DNA from: Myxococcales bacterium
Lineage (GTDB): Bacteria; Myxococcota; Polyangia; Polyangiales; Polyangiaceae
Length of the DNA stretch: 8,045 nt
Direction of reading: 5' to 3'
NCBI GenBank assembly: GCA_020430865.1
Contig: JAGQIY010000680.1
Location: 1 to 8,045, forward strand
The translations under genes were made by a program, and so were the position numbers. Below, piece after piece: positions 1 through 7,557 of the stretch; position 1 is the first letter of the stretch, and each line of letters starts with the position of its first letter. Below the pieces are notes generated by a model, which was not told the origin of the DNA, ran no database searches, and was given only the letters and a program-made list of their open reading frames with translations.

Positions 1-1
1 G

Positions 2-1603
2 GAGAGCGCCTCCGGTCCCGACTCCAGCGACCAGCCCAAGCTGCCGCTTGCCACGGGCGGAGAAGACGAGGAGGCGCCGATCAGCCTGGTCCCCGATTCG
101 TTGCCGCCCGAGTCCATCGATCCGGAGTCCGTGGACCCAGACTCCCTGCGCGTCGGAGGCATGGTCGCGCTGAGCGCGGGTACGCTGCAGGAAGGCAAGG
201 GCAAGCCGAAGCCGCCACCGCCTCGCCGCGGCTCGACCGGGACCAAGTCGCCAGACAAGAAACCAGAGGCTCCGCGCGCGAAGCATTTCCCGAAGCCGCC
301 GCCGGCTCCCCCCAAGACCAAGGCAGACTTCCTCGTCAGCGATCCCGACAACGAGGCACCCAGCGCCGAGGCAGCCGAAAAGCCCCAGGTCAGGTCCAAG
401 CCGAAGCCTCCCGCGAACCTCAAGCGCCCCGAGACCGTCTCGTTCGACCCGGAAGATCTGCCGCCGGACTCGGCGCCTGACGTGGGCGCGCTGAGCCGCA
501 AGTTCGCCTCCGAAGCCAGGCCCGACGCAGAGACGCTGCGCAAGCGACGGGAAGACGAAGACCTCCTGCGCATGGGCGCCGTGAGCCTTGGTGACAGCGT
601 GATGGGGGTGGACGAGAGCGCGCCCCTCGCCCCCACCATCGATGTTTCCAACCTCGACACTTCGAGCTCCGAAGCGCCACCCAGCGGCAAGAAGAGGAAG
701 AAGAAGCGCAAGGCGAAGAGCGGTCCACCTTCCTCTCGGCGCGTGAGCACCGACGACGACGTGGACGAGAGCCCGGCGGAAGCGACCAAGGACGGGGCCA
801 AGAAGGCCAGCGACGCGCGCAGCATGCCCAGCGAGGCTCCAGTCACTCGCTCGAAGCCTGCAGACAAGAGCGTCGCGGCAGAGCCATCCTCGAGCGAGTC
901 CGAGGGTGGCTCGCGGATGCCGCTCTACGTTGGCCTCGGCTTGGTCGCTGCTTTCGCCATCTACTGGTTCGGTGTGCGCCCCGGCGCAGAACCCGAGTCC
1001 AGCACCAAGCCGGTGGCCACGGACCTGAAGCGCAACGAACCCGCGGCGACGAGTAAGGACGAGGCCACGCCCCCGCCGACGAGCGAACCCGCAGAGACGG
1101 CGGAGCCTGCAGCCAGCGCCGAGCGGGAGAAAGCGGAAGCACCGCAGAGCCCGAGCGAAGCGCCCGACAACCCCACGCCCCCAACGAAGAACCCCGCGGA
1201 AACATCGGAGAGGCCAACGGCGACGGAAAAACCCAGCGCGCCGAGCGAGAAGCCCGAGGCCACGAAGCCAGAGGAACCCGCGGAGAAGCCCACGGAGAAA
1301 CCCAGCGAACCGACCCCACCTGCAGAAGCGGCAGGTCCGTTCGACGTCGGCGCGGCGCGCGCCGCGCTCGCCAGCGCTGCCGCGGCAGCCGGCTCTTGCC
1401 GCAAGGAAGGCGATCCCTCGGGTATGGCGCACGTCACCATCACCTTCGCGCCCAGCGGGCGGGCGACGAGCGCCAATATCAGCGGACCACCGTTCGCTGG
1501 CACCGCAACGGGAGGCTGCATCGCGGCCACCATGCGACGCGCCAAGGTGCCGCCCTTCAGCGGCGGATACAAGACCGTCTCCAAGACCGTCGTCATCCAG
1601 TGA
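2..1603 (+). CDS. Single-pass membrane protein with Pro/Glu/Lys-rich spacer and TonB/AgmX-like C-terminal domain (5' end cut by window)
   Basis: The frame is open from the window's left edge to the TGA at 1601-1603. A TTG at 101 is a possible start, but nothing favours it and the acidic Ser/Pro-rich sequence continues upstream, so I treat the gene as truncated at its 5' end. Residues below are counted from the codon at 101. Residues 1-272 are low-complexity and probably disordered, with a basic cluster at 197-206 (KKRKKKRKAK). One membrane helix follows at about 275-291 (LYVGLGLVAAFAIYWFGV). Residues ~292-413 are a Pro/Glu/Lys/Ser/Thr spacer with recurring EKP and PSE units. Residues 414-500 form a compact domain with two cysteines (SCRKEG, GGCIAATMRR), a beta-rich VTITFAPSGR core and a PPF motif. 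This layout recalls TonB-like and AgmX/PglI-type C-terminal domains of myxobacteria. Basic residues before the helix and the acidic spacer after it suggest a cytoplasmic N-terminus and a periplasmic C-terminus. The function is unknown; a role in envelope-spanning transport or motility machinery is only an inference. Confidence 0.8.
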   Translation, partial: ESASGPDSSDQPKLPLATGGEDEEAPISLVPDSLPPESIDPESVDPDSLRVGGMVALSAGTLQEGKGKPKPPPPRRGSTGTKSPDKKPEAPRAKHFPKPPPAPPKTKADFLVSDPDNEAPSAEAAEKPQVRSKPKPPANLKRPETVSFDPEDLPPDSAPDVGALSRKFASEARPDAETLRKRREDEDLLRMGAVSLGDSVMGVDESAPLAPTIDVSNLDTSSSEAPPSGKKRKKKRKAKSGPPSSRRVSTDDDVDESPAEATKDGAKKASDARSMPSEAPVTRSKPADKSVAAEPSSSESEGGSRMPLYVGLGLVAAFAIYWFGVRPGAEPESSTKPVATDLKRNEPAATSKDEATPPPTSEPAETAEPAASAEREKAEAPQSPSEAPDNPTPPTKNPAETSERPTATEKPSAPSEKPEATKPEEPAEKPTEKPSEPTPPAEAAGPFDVGAARAALASAAAAAGSCRKEGDPSGMAHVTITFAPSGRATSANISGPPFAGTATGGCIAATMRRAKVPPFSGGYKTVSKTVVIQ

Positions 1604-1673
1604 TCCAGCGCGCGAGCGGAGATCCCCTCGATCAACTGGCTGTCGTCGAGCGCAGTCAGCAGGCGTCCAGCGC

Positions 1674-1677
1674 GAGG
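1674..1677 (+). promoter_or_regulatory. Shine-Dalgarno site for the transaldolase/isomerase fusion gene
   Basis: GAGG lies 8 bases before the ATG at 1686, which supports that start. Another ATG at 1681 is only 3 bases from the GAGG and opens a two-codon frame (ATG CGA TGA), so it is not a credible gene start. The 82-base gap from the preceding gene shows no convincing promoter or terminator, so co-transcription is possible. Confidence 0.6.
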
Positions 1678-1685
1678 AACATGCG

Positions 1686-4409
1686 ATGAAGAACAACGCG
1701 CAGCGCGCACACGCGGAGCAGGGACTGAGCATCTGGCTCGATGGTCTGCGCCGAGGGACCCTGGCCTCCGGAGAGTTCGCTCGGTTGATTCGCGAAGGGA
1801 TCCGCGGCGCGGTGATCGACACCCGCGTCACCGAGCAGGCGATCAGCGGGGCCACTGACTACGATGACGCGCTTCGCCGCTTGGTCGGCGAAGGCGCCGA
1901 TGTCGAGCAGATCCAGCGCACGCTCCTGGTCGAAGATGCTCGTGAGGCAGCGGACGCGCTACGGCCGGTCTTCGAGCGCTCCCAGGAAGGCGATGGATAC
2001 GTCTCCTGCCCGCTCCCAGGCGCGCCTCGCGACACGGAGTCGATGCTGTCCGCAGCGAATGAGCTGGTCAAGGCGGTGCGCCGGGAGAACTTGCTGGTGC
2101 AGATCCCCGCCACGCCGGGAGGGGCGCGCGCCTGCGAGCTGCTCGCGGCCCAGGGCATCTCCGTTCACGTGACCTTCGTGTTCGACGTCGAACGCGCCGA
2201 GCACGTCGCCTTCGCCTTCCGCCAGGGCTTCGCGAAGCTCGAGCACAACTCCGCGCGGCTATGGCTCGGACCCACACTGAACCGCTTCGACGCCGGCGTC
2301 GACCGCCAGCTCAAGGAGCTGATGCAGCGCGGGGGTGACGAAGCGACGCTGGAGGGTCTGCTGGGCAAGGCCGGAATCGCTTCCACGCGGCAACTATTGG
2401 AGCAGGTCCAAGGCTGGCCCGAAGCCGTGGCAGACACCCCGCGTATCCGATTGCTCGTGCAAGGCACCACCACCACGGACCCACACCAGCCAAGCGACGC
2501 CTACGCTTCCGCCCTGCTCGGCCCTCTGGTCCGCACTCAGAGCTTCGCCGACTTCAGCGCGTTCCAGGCAGTCCGTGAGCTGTCCACGCCACTTGCCGAG
2601 CAGCGAAGGCCAGCGCCGGTGCTCGCGGCCCTCACCCATGCAGGCATCAACCTGGAGGACGTCGGCTCCGAGCTCAGGAGCACGCTGAGCCACGAGCAGG
2701 CTCGTGCAGACGAGCAGCTCCAGCTGGTGATCAACGCGCGAAGAGAGGCCTTGCTCGAGCAGGCACCGGAGCGCCAACGGCTGAGCCTGGGTGACGCCCC
2801 GAGGCCCGTGGTGGAGGCGCTCAAGGACCTCGGTCGTCAACGCGCGCCCGCGCGACTGTGGAGCGCGGACCCCACGCTGTTCACGTCGGACCCGGCCCAC
2901 GAAGCCAGCATCCGCTCCCGACTCGGGTGGCTGCACTCGCCCCCCCGCATGCGCGCGCACCTCGACGACTTGAGCTCGTTCAGTCGTCAGGTGTACCGCG
3001 CGGGTTTCCGCAAGGCGCTCCTGCTGGCCGTGGGCGGCTCGAGCCTCTGCGCCGAGGCGGTGGCGAGCAGCTACGGATCCACCCCCGGCTTCCTCGAGCT
3101 ACGCGTGCTGGACAGCACCGATCCCGACGCGGTGACGCACGCCGCGGAGTGGGCAGTGCTCGACGAAACGCTGTTCATCGTCGCGAGCAAGAGCGGTACC
3201 ACGCTCGAGGTCCGCGCACTCGAGGCCTACTTCTTCGAGCGCTGCAAGGAGCACTTCGGCGACGAAGCCGGTTCACACTTCGTCGCCATCACGGATCCAG
3301 GGACCGCGCTCGCCGACATCGGAAAGCAGCGTGGCTACGCTCGGGTCTTCGAGAACGATCCGAACATCGGCGGGCGCTTCTCCGCAGTCTCCTTCTTCGG
3401 CCTGGTCCCGGCTGCGCTGATCGGCGCCGACCTGGAGGCGTTGGTGGGTGACGCGGAGCGCATGGCCGTGGGCTGCGCCCCGGTGGTCCCCAGCGAAGAC
3501 AACCCGGCGGTGCGCCTCGGCGCGTTCCTGGGTGGCGTCGCGAAGAGCGGTCGGGACAAGCTCACGTTGATCTGCTCGCCCGAGGTCGCGTCGCTCGGCT
3601 CCTGGATCGAACAGCTGATCGCGGAGAGCACCGGCAAGCAGGGGCGCGGCGTGATCCCCGTGGACCTCGAGCCGCTGGGCGCACCCGAGAGCTATGGGGA
3701 CGATCGTGCCTTCGTCTACGTGCGCTACGGGGGCCGCGCGCAGACCGCGCTGGACCTGGAAGTCGAGCAGCTCGTCACGGCGGGCCACCCCGTCGCGCGC
3801 ATCGGCATGCTGGCCGAGCACGATCTCGGTGGCGAATTTTTCCGCTGGGAAATGTCGACGGCGTTTGCCGGCGCGTTGCTGGGCGTCAACCCATTCGACG
3901 AGCCCGACACCCGCGCAGCGGAGCAGGAGGCGGCGAAGCTGATCGTCCAGTTCGAGCAACGCCACGAGCTCTCCCGCCCCCCGGCACACGCGCCAGATTC
4001 CGAACGCTTGGCTCAGACCCTGGATGGGCTGAGAGCCGGCGACTACCTGGTGCTGTCCGCCTATTTCGAGCGAACTCAGGCGCGCGACGCGCTCTTCGCG
4101 AAGATCCGCGAGCGCCTCCGTGACCAGTACCGTGTGGCAACGACTCTGGGCTACGGACCGGGATACCTCCACGCCACGGGCCAGCTCCACAAAGGCGGCC
4201 CTGCCTCGGGGGTGTTCATCGTCCTGACGCGCGACCGATCGGTTGATCTGTCGATACCTGGAAAGACGTACAGCTTCGGCGTGCTTAGAGACGCACAGGC
4301 GTTCGGGGATCTGGCGTGCTTGGAGCGCCTCGGACGGCGCGTTTGCCACGTTGGTCTGAACGCAGATGTCGAAGCGGGCCTCGAGCGACTGCTCGCGGGG
4401 CTAGGCTGA
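1686..4409 (+). CDS. Transaldolase/glucose-6-phosphate isomerase fusion with a degenerate transaldolase half
   Basis: The 907 residues match the known two-domain transaldolase-phosphoglucose isomerase fusion, which links the pentose phosphate pathway to glycolysis in the cytoplasm. The transaldolase half (~1-385) is recognisable from SIWLDGLRR (Asp19), EQAISGATDYDD, DGYVS, the IPATPGG region, GISVHVTFVFDVER and Arg200. Its active site looks dismantled. The usual TSNPTIF stretch reads VIDTRVT (Asn to Asp45). The glutamate after DGYVS is lost (CPLP, residues 108-111). The Schiff-base lysine of KIPAT is Gln139. The NVT asparagine is His161, and the SFFVSR serine region is GPTLNR. The isomerase half (~388-907) looks functional, with GGSSL (450-454), SKSGTT (501-506), NIGGRFS (560-566), Glu647 in ESTGKQG, and His835 in QLHKGG as the probable catalytic histidine. 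The near-terminal motif SFGVLRDAQ has Arg868 where I would expect Lys, but I am unsure of that alignment. Isomerase activity is likely; transaldolase activity is doubtful. Confidence 0.93.
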   Translation: MKNNAQRAHAEQGLSIWLDGLRRGTLASGEFARLIREGIRGAVIDTRVTEQAISGATDYDDALRRLVGEGADVEQIQRTLLVEDAREAADALRPVFERSQEGDGYVSCPLPGAPRDTESMLSAANELVKAVRRENLLVQIPATPGGARACELLAAQGISVHVTFVFDVERAEHVAFAFRQGFAKLEHNSARLWLGPTLNRFDAGVDRQLKELMQRGGDEATLEGLLGKAGIASTRQLLEQVQGWPEAVADTPRIRLLVQGTTTTDPHQPSDAYASALLGPLVRTQSFADFSAFQAVRELSTPLAEQRRPAPVLAALTHAGINLEDVGSELRSTLSHEQARADEQLQLVINARREALLEQAPERQRLSLGDAPRPVVEALKDLGRQRAPARLWSADPTLFTSDPAHEASIRSRLGWLHSPPRMRAHLDDLSSFSRQVYRAGFRKALLLAVGGSSLCAEAVASSYGSTPGFLELRVLDSTDPDAVTHAAEWAVLDETLFIVASKSGTTLEVRALEAYFFERCKEHFGDEAGSHFVAITDPGTALADIGKQRGYARVFENDPNIGGRFSAVSFFGLVPAALIGADLEALVGDAERMAVGCAPVVPSEDNPAVRLGAFLGGVAKSGRDKLTLICSPEVASLGSWIEQLIAESTGKQGRGVIPVDLEPLGAPESYGDDRAFVYVRYGGRAQTALDLEVEQLVTAGHPVARIGMLAEHDLGGEFFRWEMSTAFAGALLGVNPFDEPDTRAAEQEAAKLIVQFEQRHELSRPPAHAPDSERLAQTLDGLRAGDYLVLSAYFERTQARDALFAKIRERLRDQYRVATTLGYGPGYLHATGQLHKGGPASGVFIVLTRDRSVDLSIPGKTYSFGVLRDAQAFGDLACLERLGRRVCHVGLNADVEAGLERLLAGLG

Positions 4410-4441
4410 GCTGATGACGCAACGCGTACACAGCTGAAGAG

Positions 4442-4469
4442 TTGAGGTGCGGGGCGCGGGCGCTATAAC
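4442..4469 (+). promoter_or_regulatory. Sigma70-like promoter for the DUF885/GNAT gene pair
   Basis: TTGAGG (4442-4447), a 16-base spacer and TATAAC (4464-4469) match the -35/-10 consensus at 4 of 6 and 5 of 6 positions. TATAAC stands out in a very G+C-rich stretch. Transcription would begin about 6-9 bases downstream, at roughly 4475-4478, essentially on the ATG at 4478. No Shine-Dalgarno sequence lies before that ATG, which fits a leaderless mRNA. This is a sequence-only prediction. Confidence 0.45.
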
Positions 4470-4477
4470 GGGGCGCC

Positions 4478-6190
4478 ATGCCCTCTCCCCTCGACTACTC
4501 CTCGTTCGCCGAAGCGTTTCATCAGCATTTCTCCAGCAACCCAAACCGTCGCGCTCAACTCGGCATCAATCGCGCTCTCGGGGAGCTACCGGACCCCAGC
4601 CTCGAAGCGGCAAAGACCCGGGTCCGCGAGTCGCAGGAGCTGGTCGAGGCCTGCAACGCGCTGCCCAAGGCGGAGCTCGACTTCGATCAGCAGCTGGACC
4701 TCGACCTGGCGGCGCTGACGCTCCGCGCGGAATCAGTACGTGACGAACTCAGCTGGGGTGGTCACAGCAGACTCGAGCGCACGCCGACCGCCGGCGACGA
4801 CATTGGCGACGGACTCTTCACGCTGTTCATCAACGACCCGAGACCCGCAGAGGAGCGCCTGGCGGACATCACGCAGCGCGTGGAAGCCGTCCCCGACTAC
4901 CTGGGAACACTGCTCGGCCGGCTGAAGCTTCCCGTCACTCGCTGGGTGAAGATGGACCAGACCAAGACCAGCGGCCTGCTCGAGCTCCTGGACAACTTGA
5001 GCGGCTGGGCGACGCGAGAGCGCCTCGGCGGCAGTGACCGCCTGGCGACCGCCAGCGAACGCGCCAAGCAGTCGCTCCTCGAGTACGGGAAGGCTCTGGG
5101 GGAGCTGCGCTCTGCGCCGGACATCCACGTGGGCGACATGGCCATGCGAGACATCATCTCGCTCCGTGGCATCGAGCTCCCGCCCGAGGAGCTCAAGCGC
5201 GTGGCGACGGAATTCCTTGCGGATACATTCGCACAGATCGAGGAGCTACGGGCACGCCTCGCCGCGAAGTACGACCTCCCCCCCGAGACCGACAACGAGC
5301 AGCTGCAGGACTTCCTCGCGAAGCGCTTCAAGGTGACGCTGCCCAACAACCGCCTGGAGGACATCCTCGACCGCTACCAGTTGGAGCGCGGCAAGATCCT
5401 CGACTATATCCGCAAGCACGACCTGTTCCCGGTACCTGAAGACCAGGACATGCTGATCTTGCGCACCCCGGGCTTCCTCGAGCCGACCATCCCGGCTGGC
5501 GCGATGACCTCCCCTGCACCATTCCGCGAGGGAACGAAGCGCAGCCTGGTCTACCTCACCCTGAGCGACGAGCTCGTCGACGAGCACACCGAGCTGTCGA
5601 TCCCCGGCATGATGGTGCACGAGGGCATCCCGGGGCATCACCTGCAGCTCAGCTGGGGAGCGCTGCACCCTTCACTGATCCGCAAACACATCGACGCCAT
5701 GGATCACGCCGAAGGCTGGACCACGATGCTCGAGGACTACATGCTCGACGTCGGCTACGTCGCGGACCTGGAGGACGAGGTGCGCTTCACCTCCAAGCAC
5801 GACATCGCCCGCATCGGTGCTCGTGTGGCGATCGATCTGTTCTTCATGAGCGGTGACAAGAGCTACCTGGACGTCGGCGTGAAGTGTGACCTGAGCAGCG
5901 ACGATCCCTTCGTCGCCGCGGGCAACTTGCTGTTTGCCGTCACGGGCTTCGTGCCTGGGAGAGTCCAGGCAGAGCTCAACTGGTATTCCCAGGAACGCGG
6001 CTATCCCCTCTCCTATCTCACGGGCAATCACCTCGTCTGGGGACTGAAGCGCGACCTCGAGCGTGCCCAGCGAGGAAAGCTCGAAGGCCGCGACCTGGAC
6101 CGCCTCTTCCATCGTGTCTACCTGGAGTCGGGGAACATGCCGGTGTCCTTCCTGCGTCGCGTCTTCGCCCAGCGAGGTCTGCTCGGATGA
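4478..6190 (+). CDS. DUF885 family zinc-dependent hydrolase (putative metallopeptidase), cytoplasmic
   Basis: The 570-residue product carries the DUF885 signature HEGIPGHH (381-388) inside GMMVHEGIPGHHLQLSWG. His381 and His387 would bind zinc, Glu382 would be the catalytic base, and Glu412 in AEGW is the likely third ligand. The C-terminal stretch (GYPLSYLTGNHLVWGL, then LFHRVYLESGNMPVSFLRR) is also typical of the family and length is normal. DUF885 proteins resemble gluzincin peptidases, but their substrates are mostly unknown, so I do not name one. Many relatives are exported or lipoproteins. This one starts MPSPLDYSSFAEAFHQHF with no signal peptide or membrane segment, so it should be cytoplasmic. 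The start at 4478 is chosen because the product begins at the expected N-terminal helical region and a promoter-like sequence ends just upstream; there is no Shine-Dalgarno site. Its TGA overlaps the ATG of the acetyltransferase gene (ATGA, 6187-6190), so the two are probably co-expressed. Confidence 0.88.
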   Translation: MPSPLDYSSFAEAFHQHFSSNPNRRAQLGINRALGELPDPSLEAAKTRVRESQELVEACNALPKAELDFDQQLDLDLAALTLRAESVRDELSWGGHSRLERTPTAGDDIGDGLFTLFINDPRPAEERLADITQRVEAVPDYLGTLLGRLKLPVTRWVKMDQTKTSGLLELLDNLSGWATRERLGGSDRLATASERAKQSLLEYGKALGELRSAPDIHVGDMAMRDIISLRGIELPPEELKRVATEFLADTFAQIEELRARLAAKYDLPPETDNEQLQDFLAKRFKVTLPNNRLEDILDRYQLERGKILDYIRKHDLFPVPEDQDMLILRTPGFLEPTIPAGAMTSPAPFREGTKRSLVYLTLSDELVDEHTELSIPGMMVHEGIPGHHLQLSWGALHPSLIRKHIDAMDHAEGWTTMLEDYMLDVGYVADLEDEVRFTSKHDIARIGARVAIDLFFMSGDKSYLDVGVKCDLSSDDPFVAAGNLLFAVTGFVPGRVQAELNWYSQERGYPLSYLTGNHLVWGLKRDLERAQRGKLEGRDLDRLFHRVYLESGNMPVSFLRRVFAQRGLLG

Positions 6191-6672
6191 GCCAGCAAGC
6201 CCACATCCGCACGGCAAGGCCTGATGACTGCGAGCTGATCTTCGAGCTGATCACCGAGCTCGCGATCTACGAACGCGAGCCCCTGGCGGTGGAGACGACC
6301 CCCGCCGTGTTGCGGAGCCAGCTCGAGAGCGACCGCTGCCCATTCGAGTGCTTGATCGCCGAGCTCGACGGCCAGACCGCGGGCTTCGCCCTGTACTTCC
6401 AGAACTACTCCACCTGGAAGGGCCGCCCGGGTCTCTACCTCGAGGATCTCTTCGTGCGCGAGTCGGCCCGCAAGTCAGGCGTCGGAGGCGCCCTGCTCGG
6501 GGCGCTGGCCCGCATCGCCGTCGAGCGTGGCTACGCGCGCATGGAGTGGTCGGTGCTCGACTGGAACCAGCTCGCCATCGACTTCTACGAGGGGCTCGGA
6601 GCGGTCCCGATGAGCGACTGGACCACGTTCAGGCTCACCGGGGAGCCGCTACGTCGACTCGCAGGGCGCTGA
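6187..6672 (+). CDS. GNAT family N-acetyltransferase, diamine/thialysine acetyltransferase-like (SSAT type)
   Basis: The 161-residue protein is one complete GNAT domain that transfers acetyl from acetyl-CoA to an amine. The beta4 strand GLYLEDLFV (82-90) contains Glu86-Asp87, matching the YLED signature of spermidine/spermine N1-acetyltransferases and thialysine acetyltransferases. The acetyl-CoA pyrophosphate loop is RKSGVGGA (95-102). The C-terminal WNQLAIDFYEGLGA (126-139) carries Asn127 and Tyr134, the tyrosine at the usual general-acid position. The preceding YSTWKG also fits this subgroup. The likely substrates are polyamines, thialysine or related primary amines, which the sequence alone cannot separate. 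The start ATG overlaps the upstream gene's stop by four bases, and a GAGG at 6174-6177, nine bases upstream, supports it. Translational coupling to the DUF885 hydrolase is likely. The gene ends 25 bases before the end of the convergent hydrolase gene. Confidence 0.9.
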   Translation: MSQQAHIRTARPDDCELIFELITELAIYEREPLAVETTPAVLRSQLESDRCPFECLIAELDGQTAGFALYFQNYSTWKGRPGLYLEDLFVRESARKSGVGGALLGALARIAVERGYARMEWSVLDWNQLAIDFYEGLGAVPMSDWTTFRLTGEPLRRLAGR

Positions 6673-6697
6673 GCCGCGCGAGCTCTACAGCCTCGAG

Positions 6698-7540
6698 TCA
6701 GCGGCAGTCGCTGAACACGCTCTGGAATAGCGCCTCCGCGACGCGTTCGTGCCCCGCCGCGTTCCAGTGAATGCGATCCGCCGGGAAACGCCTGAAGCTG
6801 GGGCACAGGTCGCCACGCCTGACTCCCGGGCGCTCGTCACAGCGCAGAACCGGTCCGAGGTCGATTGCGTAGTCCGCCTCGCCGTGCCTCGGACGGCTCG
6901 CAATCCAGGAGTTCAGCTCCAGAGTCGCCTGGACGCGAGCGTCGCGCACGCCGCGCAACAGCCCCCAAGGAGGCACCTCCACGGCAATCACCTGGACGCC
7001 GCGGGCGTGAGCCTGGCGATACATGTAGCTCAGGTTGTCGCGGATGCGCCCGGTGCGAGCGTTGCTCAATGAACCGGCGCTGAGGTCGTTGATGCCCCCG
7101 AGCACGATCACGTGGGTGTACTCAGGTGGCTTCCTCGCGGCACCGACTCCGAAGACGTCGTGCAAGAACCGCCAGCGCATGTGCTCCGTGCGCTGCCCTC
7201 CGACTCCGTAGGCATCGAAGCGACTCTCCGGACAGCGCTGAGACAGATACCTCAGGTAGCGACCGCCGCCGACACGTGTGTCGGTCAGAGAGTCACCCAC
7301 CGCAGCCACCACATAGCGCTTCGGCTCGGGCTTCGGCGCCGCGATCTCGCAGCGTGGAGAGCCGAAGGCGCTGAAGCCGCTGCTGCGAGCGCCCAGGGGA
7401 GCGCTGGCCGTGGCGACGAGCGCGAACGCGGTGGCAGGTAGCCAGCCCAGCGGCTGAAGGCGCCGCTTGGAAGGCCTGTGCCCTGGCGGGGTATCGGGCA
7501 CGCTGGAGTCGCGCAGAGGCGACCTTCGTCGCACCTGCAC
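6698..7540 (-). CDS. Exported SGNH/GDSL-family hydrolase (esterase/acylhydrolase-like)
   Basis: The 280-residue product has all four SGNH blocks: GDSL (82-85, nucleophile Ser84), the oxyanion glycine in YGVGGQR (111-117), GGIND (148-152, Asn151), and DRIHWNAAGH with Asp255 and His258. These enzymes hydrolyse ester or acyl bonds in lipids, carbohydrates or small esters; the substrate cannot be read from sequence. A basic N-terminus (KRR at 25-27) followed by a hydrophobic stretch (LGWLPATAFALVATASA) looks like a signal peptide cleaved near residue 50, so the enzyme is probably periplasmic or secreted. No lipobox cysteine is seen. Five cysteines (64, 103, 234, 246, 279) could form disulfides after export. 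The start is uncertain. The GTG at 7540 opens the longest frame but has no Shine-Dalgarno site and gives an unusually long n-region. The GTG at 7501 (Val14) is a plausible alternative. The gene converges on the acetyltransferase gene. Confidence 0.87.
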   Translation of the reverse strand: MQVRRRSPLRDSSVPDTPPGHRPSKRRLQPLGWLPATAFALVATASAPLGARSSGFSAFGSPRCEIAAPKPEPKRYVVAAVGDSLTDTRVGGGRYLRYLSQRCPESRFDAYGVGGQRTEHMRWRFLHDVFGVGAARKPPEYTHVIVLGGINDLSAGSLSNARTGRIRDNLSYMYRQAHARGVQVIAVEVPPWGLLRGVRDARVQATLELNSWIASRPRHGEADYAIDLGPVLRCDERPGVRRGDLCPSFRRFPADRIHWNAAGHERVAEALFQSVFSDCR

Positions 7541-7557
7541 TAAGTAGCATGCACGGT

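Noticed and set aside
1604..1685. Direct repeat TCCAGCGCG (1604-1612 and 1666-1674) in the gap before the fusion gene
   Set aside because: Nine-base G+C-rich repeats are common by chance here and show no symmetry or spacing suggestive of a binding site.
1681..1689. Two-codon frame ATG CGA TGA overlapping the fusion-gene start, resembling a minimal regulatory uORF
   Set aside because: The GAGG is only 3 bases from this ATG but 8 bases from the fusion-gene ATG, so the arrangement is most simply chance.
961..1710. 249-codon minus-strand open frame giving a Gly/Ser/Ala/Val-rich repetitive product
   Set aside because: It is the antisense reading of the Pro/Glu/Lys-rich low-complexity part of the membrane-protein gene. 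The repetitive look comes from the sense-strand repeats and no domain is recognisable.
3273..4349. 358-codon minus-strand open frame opposite the isomerase domain
   Set aside because: Long antisense frames are expected in G+C-rich coding DNA. The sense strand carries conserved isomerase motifs throughout, and the antisense product has no recognisable motif.
6699..6713. Short inverted repeat CAGCG-GCAGT-CGCTG between the convergent genes
   Set aside because: The stem is only 5 bases, no T-run follows on either strand, and most of it lies inside the hydrolase coding sequence, so a terminator call is not supported.
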